Source: Burkholderia ubonensis subsp. mesacidophila (lineage in GTDB: Bacteria; Pseudomonadota; Gammaproteobacteria; Burkholderiales; Burkholderiaceae). Taken from it: 64,000 nt of DNA. This document shows, piece by piece, positions 33,034 to 42,159 of this stretch; the stretch's first letter is position 1, and each line of letters begins with the position of its first letter. The notes beneath the pieces were generated by a model. It was given only the letters and a program-made list of their open reading frames with translations, did not search any database and was not told the DNA's origin. Location of the stretch: NCBI RefSeq assembly GCF_002097715.1, contig NZ_CP020738.1, forward strand, positions 1 to 64,000, given 5' to 3'. The position numbers and the translations under genes are program-made.

Positions 33034-33708
33034 TCAATTCGTCACGTTGATAATTCGGCGATTGGTCACGATCGATCGGCTTTCGGGGTCGATCGCGATG
33101 ATCGATTCGCCCTGCTGCAACGACTGACCGACGGCAAGCTTCTGGTTGCCGACGACCACCACGCCCCTCGAGAAACCCGTCAAGTTCATGGCCTGCGCCG
33201 ACACCGACTCGATCGGAAGCGCTGCGACATCGATCGCAACCGCAGCCTTGGCCGCTTCGGCGGACTTGCGCGCGATCCGCGCCGTGTCCGCGGCCTCGTC
33301 GCGCGCGGCGCGCATCGGCACTGCCGCCGGCGCCTTCTGGATTGCATCCACCTTCGCATTGAGGGCCTGCAAGACGCCCTCCAGCTCGGCGACACGTTCA
33401 CGGCTTGCCGCGGAGACCGCCCGCCATGCCACGATTTGCTGCGCGCGCTCGCGGCGCTCCTTCTCAAGCATCTGCTCCACGGTCGGCGCAGCCGTCACGC
33501 CTGCGACCTCGCGCTGCGCACCGGGCGCAGGCTGAACAGCGGTTGGCGCCGACCGCCTGACGTCGCGGAAGTGTTGCCACGCCATGAAGCTCGCACCACC
33601 GAACAGCAAGATTGCGACAAGCCACCCCAACGGGGTCATTTCGAGCCGAGCCGACTGACCCTCGGCCGCGGCCTGCTCGTTTGCCAATGTCCTTTCCACC
33701 CTGCTCAC
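33034..33708 (-). CDS. DotF/IcmG (TraP)-like inner-membrane protein
   Basis: 224 residues: about 27 cytoplasmic residues, one transmembrane helix (PLGWLVAILLFGGASFMAW), a coiled coil (QMLEKERRERAQQIVAWRAV; ELEGVLQALNAKVDAIQK) and a C-terminal beta part (GVVVVGNQKLAVGQSLQQGE, ESRSIVTNRRIINV). The architecture matches DotF/TraP of type IVB systems; the family call is by layout. First gene behind palindrome site 10. Confidence 0.6.
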   Translation of the reverse strand: MSRVERTLANEQAAAEGQSARLEMTPLGWLVAILLFGGASFMAWQHFRDVRRSAPTAVQPAPGAQREVAGVTAAPTVEQMLEKERRERAQQIVAWRAVSAASRERVAELEGVLQALNAKVDAIQKAPAAVPMRAARDEAADTARIARKSAEAAKAAVAIDVAALPIESVSAQAMNLTGFSRGVVVVGNQKLAVGQSLQQGESIIAIDPESRSIVTNRRIINVTN

Positions 33709-33761
33709 CCTCCCTTTGCCGACGCGCCACCGCGTCTTCCGTCACGGCCACTCCATAATTT

Positions 33762-33781
33762 CGTATCGATTATACGATACG
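33762..33781. promoter_or_regulatory. Shared 20-bp palindrome, site 10
   Basis: CGTATC-gattatac-GATACG: perfect half-sites. It is 53 bases upstream of the DotF-like gene on minus. Confidence 0.65.
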
Positions 33782-33858
33782 TAGTTATAAAAATGTTCTC
33801 GACTAGTTGCCTGACAGTCAAGAAACCGTTGGCGGGTGCGTGCCGTCGCGCGTCACAG

Positions 33859-33893
33859 CAAAAAGCCCCGCGCACCTCTCGGTGACGCGGGGC
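33859..33893 (-). terminator. Rho-independent terminator of the 36299-33938 operon
   Basis: 8-base stem GCCCCGCG / CGCGGGGC (33865-33893) followed on minus by a T-run (A-run on plus at 33860-33864). It lies 44 bases after the stop of the gene ending at 33938. Confidence 0.7.
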
Positions 33894-33937
33894 CATACGC
33901 ACCCTGGCAGGCAGCGGGGCTTCCCTGTGCAGGATGC

Positions 33938-34546
33938 CTACACGACGATTTCGATGTCCGGATGGAATCGTGCGACGGCGCGCTCGATCTTCGGATACCC
34001 GACCCGGAATGACGTTGCGGTCAACGACCGGTCACTGTAAGACGCAATCACCGGGTGCGTCACCAGGTTGATATGCGCATACTCCTTCAGCTTCAGCAGC
34101 TTCGGGAGCAGGTCCGGGCGTCGCGCCACGAAGTCGGCCGGGCGCGACCAGTCATAGTGAACCAGCGCACCTTCGCCCTCATCCGCCACGATCCACTCTT
34201 GCCAGTGCTCCGCAATCTCGGCAATCAGGCTCTTCGACGCACGGAACAGGTTCAGCACGTCATGCTCGTGAACCAGCTCCGGCGGCAACACCTTCGGGTA
34301 CATCGGTCGATCGAAGCCGACGAGCAGATCGACGACCAGCATCTCCAGCCGCTTCGCATCGGCAAACTGGCGCGCGTACATCATGCCGTCCATGCGCTGA
34401 TGGCCGGACAACCCGGTCACGTATCCTCGTATCGGCCGCGGCAGCGGCAACGAGATTTCCTTAACGTCAATCTTCGCGGGAACACTGCCCGGTTTGTAAA
34501 ACAGCACAACCGTGACGTCGACACCAGGGCGTTTCGTTTTTATCAT
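33938..34546 (-). CDS. 202-residue protein, unknown
   Basis: MIKTKRPGVDVTVVLFYKPG start; mixed alpha/beta, with MLVVDLLVGFDRPMYPKVLP and EHDVLNLFRASKSLIAEIAEHWQEW-like helices. No signal peptide or known motif. Last gene of a three-gene operon, ahead of the terminator at 33859-33893. Confidence 0.65.
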   Translation of the reverse strand: MIKTKRPGVDVTVVLFYKPGSVPAKIDVKEISLPLPRPIRGYVTGLSGHQRMDGMMYARQFADAKRLEMLVVDLLVGFDRPMYPKVLPPELVHEHDVLNLFRASKSLIAEIAEHWQEWIVADEGEGALVHYDWSRPADFVARRPDLLPKLLKLKEYAHINLVTHPVIASYSDRSLTATSFRVGYPKIERAVARFHPDIEIVV

Positions 34547-34566
34547 TTCCCCCCCTTCAGCTTCTC

Positions 34567-35082
34567 TTAGCTTTCACGACGCCAGGACCCCCGCGTCAGC
34601 GGATCGCGAACACCCATGCGATCCGCGACTTCCCTTGCCACACTTTCCAGCTCGGCGCGCTTCTTTTTCCCTGAATCCGTCGGCAATCGGTCGACGGCCT
34701 CCAGAAGCCGCTCGACAGGCTTGCTGACGCTGCCTTGACCATTGATGTACCGGTAGGTTGCGGCAGCCTCCCGGCCGATCCCGCCCGCGAACGTCTTCTT
34801 GTCTTGCGGGCTGTCCGGATCATAGTTGTGATCGAGCATCCACTGCCGGATATCGACCACTCGGGAGATCGGCATGGTCCGAGGGTGGCGTTCGTAGAAA
34901 GTCATCATGATGCAGACGGCCATATCGTCGATAAGCACCGTCGGATTCTTTTGATACTCAGCCCACTTTGCCCGCTGCAATCCGAGCAGCTCGCAAGCTG
35001 TACTGATCGTCAGACCATGCTTCACCCGAAATTTTTCGAGCTCCAGCGCACGAAACGGTTCCTTGTTGTCTTTCAGACTCAT
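34567..35082 (-). CDS. 171-residue protein with a helix-turn-helix-like start
   Basis: FRVKHGLTISTACELLGLQR resembles a DNA-binding helix pair; the rest is charged and helical (RHPRTMPISRVVDIRQWMLD, SVSKPVERLLEAVDRLPTD). It may be a regulator of the element. Its ATG overlaps the end of the 406-residue gene (4 bases), 20 bases before the next gene. Confidence 0.6.
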   Translation of the reverse strand: MSLKDNKEPFRALELEKFRVKHGLTISTACELLGLQRAKWAEYQKNPTVLIDDMAVCIMMTFYERHPRTMPISRVVDIRQWMLDHNYDPDSPQDKKTFAGGIGREAAATYRYINGQGSVSKPVERLLEAVDRLPTDSGKKKRAELESVAREVADRMGVRDPLTRGSWRRES

Positions 35083-36299
35083 AATTTTGGCACTGACTTT
35101 GCAGCATTCGATTTTTTCAAGGTTTCTCCCAAGTCGTCACCGTGACCGTCGACTTGCAGCTCGAATTCGGACTCGTCGCTCAGCACCGCATCCAGATTGG
35201 CAGCGAGCACGATCGCCTGAGCGGCATCTTGCCCGATGACGCCCTGCGCCACCAGCCGATCCAGCGCCTCGGCCAGCTCGGGCGAAAGCGCTGCCGTTTC
35301 CGGCGCCCCCTCGTCTGCCGGCCCGCGCCCTTCACCGGACGAACGATAGGCGACCATCGCGATGACATTCCCGACAGCAAGCTGCGACGCTGCGTCGCCG
35401 TGCGCGTCGGCCGGCTCGCCCGCTGCGGCTTCCGCCTTGAAAAGAAATTCCGTGTCCAGGCCCTGCATGGCGACGACAGCCGCCAGTTCCTCGCGCGTGT
35501 AGGCGCCCGCGACGATCGCCTGCGTACTGATCGTTCCGCGCGCCTTCGCAAGGGCGGCCAACGCGGACTCCAGCCGCTGCAATTCGGCCATGTGACCACG
35601 GATCTCGCTGTCGGGATCGACGCGATTCGCGATGCCGCCCCCGCTTTCGAGGTCGGCACGGAACAGCGCCAGCACCGTCGTGTTGTCGATCTCGTACTCC
35701 GCCGCAAACGGCTCGACCATCTCCCCGATGCGAGCGCGCAGTTCAGCGGACACTTCACGCATCTGCCGCGTGTCGCCAAGGTTCTGCTGCAGGAGCACGC
35801 GGAACGCCTGACGACGCCCCAGCTCCGGCATGCCGAGCGCAGCCTTGAGCGAGTTCGGCAGCGTATCGCCGACCGCCACGTTGACCATCTCGTCAATCGT
35901 CTGACGGATACGGTCGAGCGCCGATTTCGTCAGGCCGTCGACGATCACGTTTTGATCGGTCTCGGAGACGGTCGGCGTCTTGCGCATCCCGCAATGGGTA
36001 GGAGAGGTCGAGCCGCCATCCTCACGACTGCTGTCCTCACCCTCCGATTTGAAGACGGAGGAAAGAAATACCCGGCAAATGTGAGCCAGGAAGCGCTTGA
36101 TCGCGGCCATCAGCCGCGCAAACAAACCATCGTCATCTGCAGAAGCGCCGGGAGCGGCTTTCGTCCGCGCCGAGAGGACCGTCTTGTTGACGTAGAGGGC
36201 TCCGCCCACCAGGCTCGTGATCGGTTTCTGGCTAAAAAATGACGGCGCAGAGGTTGCGCCGTCAGGAATTGGACCTTGTCCCGCAACACTGGAAACCAT
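35079..36299 (-). CDS. 406-residue protein, unknown, heads operon
   Basis: No signal peptide; a basic helical stretch (RLMAAIKRFLAHICRVFLSS) near residue 65, then a long acidic helical body (MVEPFAAEYEIDNTTVLALF, EALDRLVAQGVIGQDAAQAI) ending with SNAAKSVPKL. No family recognised; the body suggests protein-protein interaction. First gene behind palindrome site 11. ATG 36299 is 21 bases from the site. Confidence 0.65.
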   Translation of the reverse strand: MVSSVAGQGPIPDGATSAPSFFSQKPITSLVGGALYVNKTVLSARTKAAPGASADDDGLFARLMAAIKRFLAHICRVFLSSVFKSEGEDSSREDGGSTSPTHCGMRKTPTVSETDQNVIVDGLTKSALDRIRQTIDEMVNVAVGDTLPNSLKAALGMPELGRRQAFRVLLQQNLGDTRQMREVSAELRARIGEMVEPFAAEYEIDNTTVLALFRADLESGGGIANRVDPDSEIRGHMAELQRLESALAALAKARGTISTQAIVAGAYTREELAAVVAMQGLDTEFLFKAEAAAGEPADAHGDAASQLAVGNVIAMVAYRSSGEGRGPADEGAPETAALSPELAEALDRLVAQGVIGQDAAQAIVLAANLDAVLSDESEFELQVDGHGDDLGETLKKSNAAKSVPKL

Positions 36300-36320
36300 A
36301 CGGTACCCCGCTTAGGATTG

Positions 36321-36340
36321 TGTATCGCGTTGATTATACG
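36321..36340. promoter_or_regulatory. Shared 20-bp palindrome, site 11
   Basis: TGTATC-gcgttgat-TATACG, just upstream of the 406-residue gene. The weakest match with site 1, but the spacing of half-sites is the same. Confidence 0.5.
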
Positions 36341-36407
36341 CACCAAACGATTGGTTGCACACAATCGACAACGAAGTAATATTAGGGAACAAATTGTTAC
36401 TTTCCTA

Positions 36408-36448
36408 CACGTTCGTGAACGATCGACCGCCCATTCCGAACGAACGTG
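36408..36448. terminator. Inverted repeat after the coupling-protein operon
   Basis: CACGTTCGT and ACGAACGTG, 23 bases apart, 16 bases after the stop of the gene ending at 36464. There is no good T-run on minus, so it may be a weak terminator or a binding site. Confidence 0.3.
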
Positions 36449-36463
36449 ACGCATCACGTCAAG

Positions 36464-37003
36464 TTACTTCGAGCGCCAGAATGCGACTCTGCCGCGAACG
36501 TCCGTGTGCGTGAAATTCCGTGTGTAGAATCCGACGCCTCCCTGCTGCGACAGGTAGGCAAGGCGCCCCATGTACTCGCTCGATACCGATGGCGAGCTGA
36601 AGTCGCCGGCGCGAAAAACCATGTTGCTGTCCGGAAGATGGTAAGACGACAGCGCGCCCTCGTAATAGTCGTTGGTCGCCTTCGTCCGCAGCCCGGAATG
36701 AATGTCGAAGCGCGCATGCGTACCGTAGGCAGCGAGCCACGCCTGCATCCATGACCATTGCTGGAGCAGGCTCCACGCGGGCACGCCCACCACGCCCGCG
36801 CGCACGTCCCGGAGCATCCAGGCAGCAGCGCGAAAGCCTTCGTCCGTCGAATAGTCGATCCGGGCCTCGTCTCGCCCGCGGCGGACCCACAGCACCGTCG
36901 GCACGGCCGTTGCCGGCTCGGCGCGCGCCCGCGCCGGCGATACGAACGGGGCCATCGCCGCCGCCGCCGCGAATGCCTTGCAAAAATCCCTTCGTCCGAT
37001 CAT
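36464..37003 (-). CDS. DUF882/M15-type peptidase-like protein with Tat signal
   Basis: 179 residues. Twin-arginine leader MIGRRDFCKAFAAAAAMAPF, then a domain like YcbK/DUF882 (peptidase M15 relatives): FDIHSGLRTKATND, SSYHLPDSNMVFRAGDFSSP and FTHTDVRGRVAFW carry the His/Asp/His pattern of zinc peptidases. It would act on the cell wall in the periplasm. ATG overlaps the coupling-protein stop (ATGA), tying it to transfer. Confidence 0.75.
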   Translation of the reverse strand: MIGRRDFCKAFAAAAAMAPFVSPARARAEPATAVPTVLWVRRGRDEARIDYSTDEGFRAAAWMLRDVRAGVVGVPAWSLLQQWSWMQAWLAAYGTHARFDIHSGLRTKATNDYYEGALSSYHLPDSNMVFRAGDFSSPSVSSEYMGRLAYLSQQGGVGFYTRNFTHTDVRGRVAFWRSK

Positions 37004-39582
37004 CCGTTCGCCCTGCCTGCCGCGCGACCGATCGTCGCCTCGATGTTGCTGAACATCCGGTCGATATCCGCGTCGCGCCATTCGCCGACCGGCGCGGTCC
37101 ATCGCAACTGCGCGGCAATGTCCGATTCGGTCGCCTTCACCGACTCCACCGGGTTGTCGTTGTTTCGGGCCCGCTCGATCTTGATCAGCGTTTCGATGGT
37201 CTTGTCGGAGAAGCCGATCACCTTCTCCGGCGATGACCTTTCGACGCCTGCCGCACCCGGCGCACGATCCGCCGCGGGGTCCTCGGCGGATCGACGGCCC
37301 GGATCCGCAAACGCCGCGCCCCCGTTCGTCTTCTCGACCAGCGGCGGGTTGTGATAGGCGGGATTGCCCCCGTCCTCGGCCGCGTCCCGCGTGGCCGGTG
37401 CGCTGGCGACAACGGGGGTTTCGGCCTCGCCCTCCACTTCAGCCGGCGGCGCATCATCCGACGTTGCGGAGTCGACCTCGATCGGCTCCCAGTATCGGCC
37501 TGCCTCGTCCGGCTTGTGCTTGCGCATCGCCGCCACAGCAGCCATGTAATAGGCAATTCCGCGGTTGACGGCCGTTTCGCCGGGGTGGTGCTGCTCGATC
37601 GCCCGATAGGTGTCGAGCACGGCATCGACGATCGGGTCGGCCGTCGCGGCATACGTCGGCACGTGCCCGAGCCGGATCTGCTTCACGATCCGGTCGATCG
37701 TCGTAAAGCGGGCATCGCCTCGACCGATCGGCTTGACCTTGTCCTGCAGGTCCTCGCGCTTCGGCCGATCGACCTGCAGGAACCGGTTCAGCCGAAACGG
37801 CAGGTCGGTGAACTTGGTCGAATGAAACCACGTGAAGCTGCGTGCGCGCGTCACCTGATCCTTGAAGATCAGGACACCCTGCATCTCCTTGAGCGCCTTG
37901 AGCTCCTGCAGCTCGATTCGATCTCGCCGCTGAATCGAACCGGTCAGGTTCTGACGGTAGCTGGTCGTCGTGAAATTGTTCACCGAGCCTTCGAACGATC
38001 CCGTCTCGACCGTGATCGCCTGGCCGGCGACCTTCTTGAAGACCTCCAGCGTCTTGTCGGGATCCTCGAGCGCCAACGTATACTTGATCTTCGTGTTGGC
38101 GATCATCGAGTCGACTTCTTCCTTGTTCTCGCCCTTCGCCATCGCGGCGATATCCTGGCCGGCCGCGATCATCATGAACCCGAGGCTGCGCGCCTGCGCA
38201 AACATCAGCGCGATACCTTCCGCGAAATAGTATCCAAGCTCGTCCATCGTGATGATGTACGGCGCCGGCGACTTGGTGGCCTTCGTATCGATGATGTCCT
38301 TGTACGTCCCTTCGAGCTTGTGCCCGAGGTTCATCGCCATCATCAATCGAATGCTCGATACGACGAGCTTCCCGAGGTTCGCCGCCTCTTGGGACGACTT
38401 CTCCAGCGTCGGGATCATCACCACCAGAATGCGCCGGTTAAGCAGCACATCCATCATGTCCACTTCCGAGTACTTCTCCTTGAAGATGTATCCGTAGGTG
38501 TCCGTCAGCATCGACAGGGTTCGCGCGTACTGTCCGGTGAGATAGCCGTGCTGGTCCCAGACGGTCTGATCCCACTTTTCCGGCTTGTCGGCCTGATCCG
38601 GCTTGAAACCCGGCAAGCCGGTCTCCAGGTAGGCCTTGATCGGCAGGAATGCGAATTCCGGGATTTCGCCCTTCTTCCCCTTCAGATACAGCTTGACCAG
38701 ATTCGGCAGCGCCAGATACTCGCGGATCACGCCAATCGAAAGCGTGATGTTGCCCACTGCACGCTCGTAGCACAGCGTGCGAATGAGCGCGTCCATCATG
38801 TTGACGGCTTTCTGCTGCCACTGCGCGCCGTCACCGCTCGCCTTCGGCAGCAGCGACGAAGAAAGCTGCGACAGGAAGTCCGGACCGCCCTCGTACCACG
38901 GGTTCATTCCGTTGGAGGACTTGTCGGTCGATTTCCGCTTCTTGTACGGATCCGCCCCTCCGGTCATGAAGTTCAGAACCAGGTAGTCATCCTCACGACC
39001 GACGCGCCGGCACAACGACCACACCGCCGCGTGAAGGCTGGAATCCGCCTTCCCGTCGGAGTAGAAGAACCCGGATCCCCACGCGAGCGCATTGAAGCAC
39101 AAGCTCAGCAACGTGACGGTCTTGCCGCTGCCGGTCGTGCCCATGAGCAGCATGTGCGTTCGCGCATCCGAATCCGTCACCCAGAGCTCCTTGAGGTGCT
39201 CCGCCCTGTCGATCGAGCGCTGGTTGCCGATATGCAGGATCCCGGCGGCGGCGTTGCGCTCGATGATTTCGCCGCTGCCTTTCGGGTTCGGCTTCTCGAC
39301 GTCGAGCGTCGGGTCGATTCCGCCGAGATCCTTCGGATACCGCATCGGCATCTCGTGACGCTGCCACGAGAACCAGACCTGCAGCATGACCATCACGATG
39401 GTGATCGGCAGCCAGATGAAGGCGAGCACGCAAGCGAACACTGCCAGCGTGACTTGAAACCGGGCATAGCTGCGCGGATTCGAAAGCGAGCCGCCGAACC
39501 GCTCAAGCAGCGTTCGCGGATCGAGCGTTATCCGTCGTTGCGAAAGCTCCTGCCGTTGCGACGTGCCGTACCGTTGTGCCAT
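37000..39582 (-). CDS. trbC: Type IV coupling protein, DotL/TrbC (IncI) type
   Basis: 860 residues. Two transmembrane helices near residues 45-70, then a FtsK/TraD-like ATPase: Walker A LMGTTGSGKTVT at about residue 146, Walker B region PYIITMDELGYY, AQARSLGFMMIAAGQD. Long Pro/Glu-rich C-terminal tail (from about residue 690) as in DotL, which binds adaptors there. It recruits the relaxosome to the channel. In the DotM-TrbB-DotL order of IncI trbA-trbB-trbC. Confidence 0.9.
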   Translation of the reverse strand: MAQRYGTSQRQELSQRRITLDPRTLLERFGGSLSNPRSYARFQVTLAVFACVLAFIWLPITIVMVMLQVWFSWQRHEMPMRYPKDLGGIDPTLDVEKPNPKGSGEIIERNAAAGILHIGNQRSIDRAEHLKELWVTDSDARTHMLLMGTTGSGKTVTLLSLCFNALAWGSGFFYSDGKADSSLHAAVWSLCRRVGREDDYLVLNFMTGGADPYKKRKSTDKSSNGMNPWYEGGPDFLSQLSSSLLPKASGDGAQWQQKAVNMMDALIRTLCYERAVGNITLSIGVIREYLALPNLVKLYLKGKKGEIPEFAFLPIKAYLETGLPGFKPDQADKPEKWDQTVWDQHGYLTGQYARTLSMLTDTYGYIFKEKYSEVDMMDVLLNRRILVVMIPTLEKSSQEAANLGKLVVSSIRLMMAMNLGHKLEGTYKDIIDTKATKSPAPYIITMDELGYYFAEGIALMFAQARSLGFMMIAAGQDIAAMAKGENKEEVDSMIANTKIKYTLALEDPDKTLEVFKKVAGQAITVETGSFEGSVNNFTTTSYRQNLTGSIQRRDRIELQELKALKEMQGVLIFKDQVTRARSFTWFHSTKFTDLPFRLNRFLQVDRPKREDLQDKVKPIGRGDARFTTIDRIVKQIRLGHVPTYAATADPIVDAVLDTYRAIEQHHPGETAVNRGIAYYMAAVAAMRKHKPDEAGRYWEPIEVDSATSDDAPPAEVEGEAETPVVASAPATRDAAEDGGNPAYHNPPLVEKTNGGAAFADPGRRSAEDPAADRAPGAAGVERSSPEKVIGFSDKTIETLIKIERARNNDNPVESVKATESDIAAQLRWTAPVGEWRDADIDRMFSNIEATIGRAAGRANG

Positions 39583-39634
39583 GTGCCAATGCGTATGAGT
39601 CAGATGCCTGCCGAAATCGGCGGTTCGCGATGCC

Positions 39635-40651
39635 CTACCTGGCCGCGGACTGCGTCCTGATCATGGATGCCGTCGCGCCCTCCGAGAAGATATAGCCGGA
39701 ACCGTTGACGACTCGCGGCGTGGAGTTGAAGCCGAGACGCTGAAACTGCTCCATGTTCGCCTTGACGGCGTCGTAGCCCGGCAGGCAGTCGGAGCCCGGC
39801 GACGCGCCCCCCCCATCGAGCGCAACCTGCCACGCGGCTTTCTGATCGGCTGCGCACATGGCGATCGAGGCGGCCTTGCCGTGATCGCCGCCCTGGTACG
39901 CCACCGGCAGCACGTAGACCGAGTAGTCCTTTGCGAGCGCGTCGATATGCGGCTCGAACTGCTGACAGGCAGGACAGTTCGGATCGGAAAATACGTAGAG
40001 CGTCTTCTCCGGCGCCTGATTGTCGAGGCCGAAATGGATTCCGGCCATCTGCGATCCGCCCACCATGCCGCTGTCACGCGCGGACATGCCGGGCGCGTTC
40101 GCCGGCAGCGCGTCCAGCTTGCGGCCGGCCGGTTTCGCGGCGCCATTCGCACCCGACGTGTCCACCGACTCGGCCATGCGCATCAGCGCATCGATCGTTT
40201 GCAGCGACCCGTTGTGCGAATCCATGAAGCGGACCGCCGCCATGCCGACGGTAAACACGATGAGCGGTGCGCCGACGTAACACAGGAAACCGCGCCATGC
40301 CGCGTTGATCCGATTGCGCACGACGAACCGTCGCAGCGCACGCTGCACCCGTTCCCATGCTGCCTCGGCGTCCTCGGCCGTCTGGAATCGCTCGATGATC
40401 GCGATCTTCTCCGTTCCGGCCACCTCGCTGACAAACGTCAGCGCATGCAGGCCGCCCTCGTCCGACTTGCCGGCATCCGCCGACGTCACGGTAAACGCGC
40501 CCGTCGAAGCGGATTCGCCGGTCGCGAACTTCGTACGCGCGATGGCCTTGATGTACCCCGTCCGCTTGAACGACGTGAAGATCGTTCCGTCATGCTCGAC
40601 CAGGACGCAATCCCGCAGAGCCGGCGAAGCCTTCTCAAACCTTAATTTCAT
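39635..40651 (-). CDS. trbB: TrbB-type disulfide isomerase-like protein
   Basis: 338 residues. Cytoplasmic N-terminal part, one transmembrane helix (GFLCYVGAPLIVFTVGMAAV at about residues 120-140), then a periplasmic DsbC/thioredoxin domain with the active site FSDPNCPACQQFEPHI. The CPAC motif and cis-proline region (NSTPRVV) are present. Likely helps fold disulfide-bearing pilus and channel proteins. Gap of 52 bases to trbC and overlap of 17 with trbA. Confidence 0.85.
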   Translation of the reverse strand: MKLRFEKASPALRDCVLVEHDGTIFTSFKRTGYIKAIARTKFATGESASTGAFTVTSADAGKSDEGGLHALTFVSEVAGTEKIAIIERFQTAEDAEAAWERVQRALRRFVVRNRINAAWRGFLCYVGAPLIVFTVGMAAVRFMDSHNGSLQTIDALMRMAESVDTSGANGAAKPAGRKLDALPANAPGMSARDSGMVGGSQMAGIHFGLDNQAPEKTLYVFSDPNCPACQQFEPHIDALAKDYSVYVLPVAYQGGDHGKAASIAMCAADQKAAWQVALDGGGASPGSDCLPGYDAVKANMEQFQRLGFNSTPRVVNGSGYIFSEGATASMIRTQSAAR

Positions 40652-41747
40652 GTGGATTCCTCAGCGTAAAATCTTCCGTTGCTGCATCGAGAATGCCCGC
40701 CTCTTCCAGGTATCGCTGGAGGCCGCGAATCGATTCTTCTACGTGCGGCTCAGCGAGCACACAGTTGTTGTCCCATGCGACCTCCTCCGCCTGCATCTGA
40801 TTGAATACCCCGGCTGACTCCATGAACGGCACTTTCCGGCCGGCCGTATTGAGCGGGTACCAGAGCGCGCGATCGAGCGGCTTCAGCCAAATGAAGCTGG
40901 ATGAAGGCAATACCCCCATCTGGCGCGATTCAATCAGCAAGGCCATCAACAAGGTGCGCGGGTAGGGGTGCTTCATCAGCCACGTCCTTGCCGGCTTCGC
41001 GCTCGCGCATCGGACGAAGGCCTCCCGCGCCAGGCCGAAGTTCGGTCGCGACTTCGGGTTGCTCGCGCTGTAGTTCAGCGCATCGACCAGCGCCGTCGAT
41101 GCCTTGACATCCTTGAAAAACACTCTCAGCCCGAAGATCGCGAACAGCGCCTTCTCGTGCGGCTTGAGTTTTGCAAGCGAGTCGATGCGCTTGCCCAGCT
41201 GCGCCACCAGCAACGCGCGAACGCGGTCGTCATCCAGCCGCTCGTTGACGATCACGCCATGCTCCGCAACCCACTCTTCCGGATGCACGGACGACGCCCA
41301 TTCAGGCGAGGTGTCGTCGGTCAACTCCCGCTGGAGAATGGGCGCCACCGCGGAGAACGACTTGCTCTGCACCTCGAGCAGGGACTGCACGGTATGGACC
41401 CGAGTCGCAAGCACGACCGGGTGGCGCATCGCCTTCCATGCGATCCAGGCGCTCAATCCGATCGGAATCACGATATAAAACGCCCCGATCTGCCACCCAA
41501 GGATGAACACCTCCTTGAAGGAAATCACGCGCGCGTAACGGAAATACGCGAACAGGCGGGATTTCAACGCTGCCGCGCTATCCGACAGGGTCGAAATCGG
41601 CATGACCTCGTATGCTTTCCAGATCAGCAGCCTCTGCGTGATGACCTCGTGCTTCAAACGCCACATCATCACGATCGCAAGCGCGGTGATGACCGCGGCA
41701 AGGACAATGATGGGCGCCGAACTGCGGTTGCTTACCTGATCAGGCAT
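40635..41747 (-). CDS. trbA: DotM/IcmP (TrbA) coupling-complex protein
   Basis: 370 residues: two transmembrane helices (residues 12-30 and 80-105), then a helical cytoplasmic domain with the DotM-like strings PRTLLMALLIESRQMGVLPS, WLKPLDRALWYPLNTAGRKVP and NQMQAEEVAWDNN. DotM pairs with DotL in the type IV coupling complex. Overlaps trbB by 17 bases and the transglycosylase gene by 16. Confidence 0.88.
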   Translation of the reverse strand: MPDQVSNRSSAPIIVLAAVITALAIVMMWRLKHEVITQRLLIWKAYEVMPISTLSDSAAALKSRLFAYFRYARVISFKEVFILGWQIGAFYIVIPIGLSAWIAWKAMRHPVVLATRVHTVQSLLEVQSKSFSAVAPILQRELTDDTSPEWASSVHPEEWVAEHGVIVNERLDDDRVRALLVAQLGKRIDSLAKLKPHEKALFAIFGLRVFFKDVKASTALVDALNYSASNPKSRPNFGLAREAFVRCASAKPARTWLMKHPYPRTLLMALLIESRQMGVLPSSSFIWLKPLDRALWYPLNTAGRKVPFMESAGVFNQMQAEEVAWDNNCVLAEPHVEESIRGLQRYLEEAGILDAATEDFTLRNPHEIKV

Positions 41748-42157
41748 CCAAACCTCTGCGCTTGAGTGGCGACCTTCCGGACGTAGCGATCATGCTCCCC
41801 CGGTGTGCGGCTGTGATATCGACCGACGCCGGTCCAGAAGTCTCCCGACGCGTTGATCTCGTAACGAATGATGTAGGCGGCGCCGTTCACCGCGAGGCAC
41901 GCGTTGTTCGCGAACTGCGACGCGGAGATGCCGAAGTTGCGTTGAAAGTAGTTCGTCCAGACCGTATTGATCTGCGTGACGCCGTAGTCTTTCGTGCCGT
42001 TCCGGTTCGAGCGCACGATGCCGGGATTGAGATTGCCGGACGATTCCACTTCGTGGACGGCACGAAGAATGCACGACGGGACGGCATACTTTGCCTCTGC
42101 CTGCACCACGCACGCCTCGAAGCCCTGGTCCTCCATCGGAAACGGCAGGTACGGCAT
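41732..42157 (-). CDS. Lytic transglycosylase (PilT/VirB1 type)
   Basis: 141 residues with the SLT fold: catalytic Glu in CILRAVHEVESSGNLNPG, then GTKDYGVTQINTVW, and a closing YHSRTPGEHDRYV. Opens peptidoglycan for the channel or pilus. No clear signal peptide at ATG 42157; the frame is open upstream only into another gene. It may be moved by the channel itself or start elsewhere. ATG follows the stop of the upstream gene by 2 bases. Confidence 0.85.
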   Translation of the reverse strand: MPYLPFPMEDQGFEACVVQAEAKYAVPSCILRAVHEVESSGNLNPGIVRSNRNGTKDYGVTQINTVWTNYFQRNFGISASQFANNACLAVNGAAYIIRYEINASGDFWTGVGRYHSRTPGEHDRYVRKVATQAQRFGCLIR

Positions 42158-42159
42158 CG

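Noticed and set aside
37351..39660. 769-codon plus frame opposite the coupling protein
   Set aside because: Composition is Arg/His-rich and it mirrors trbC; trbC has clear Walker motifs.
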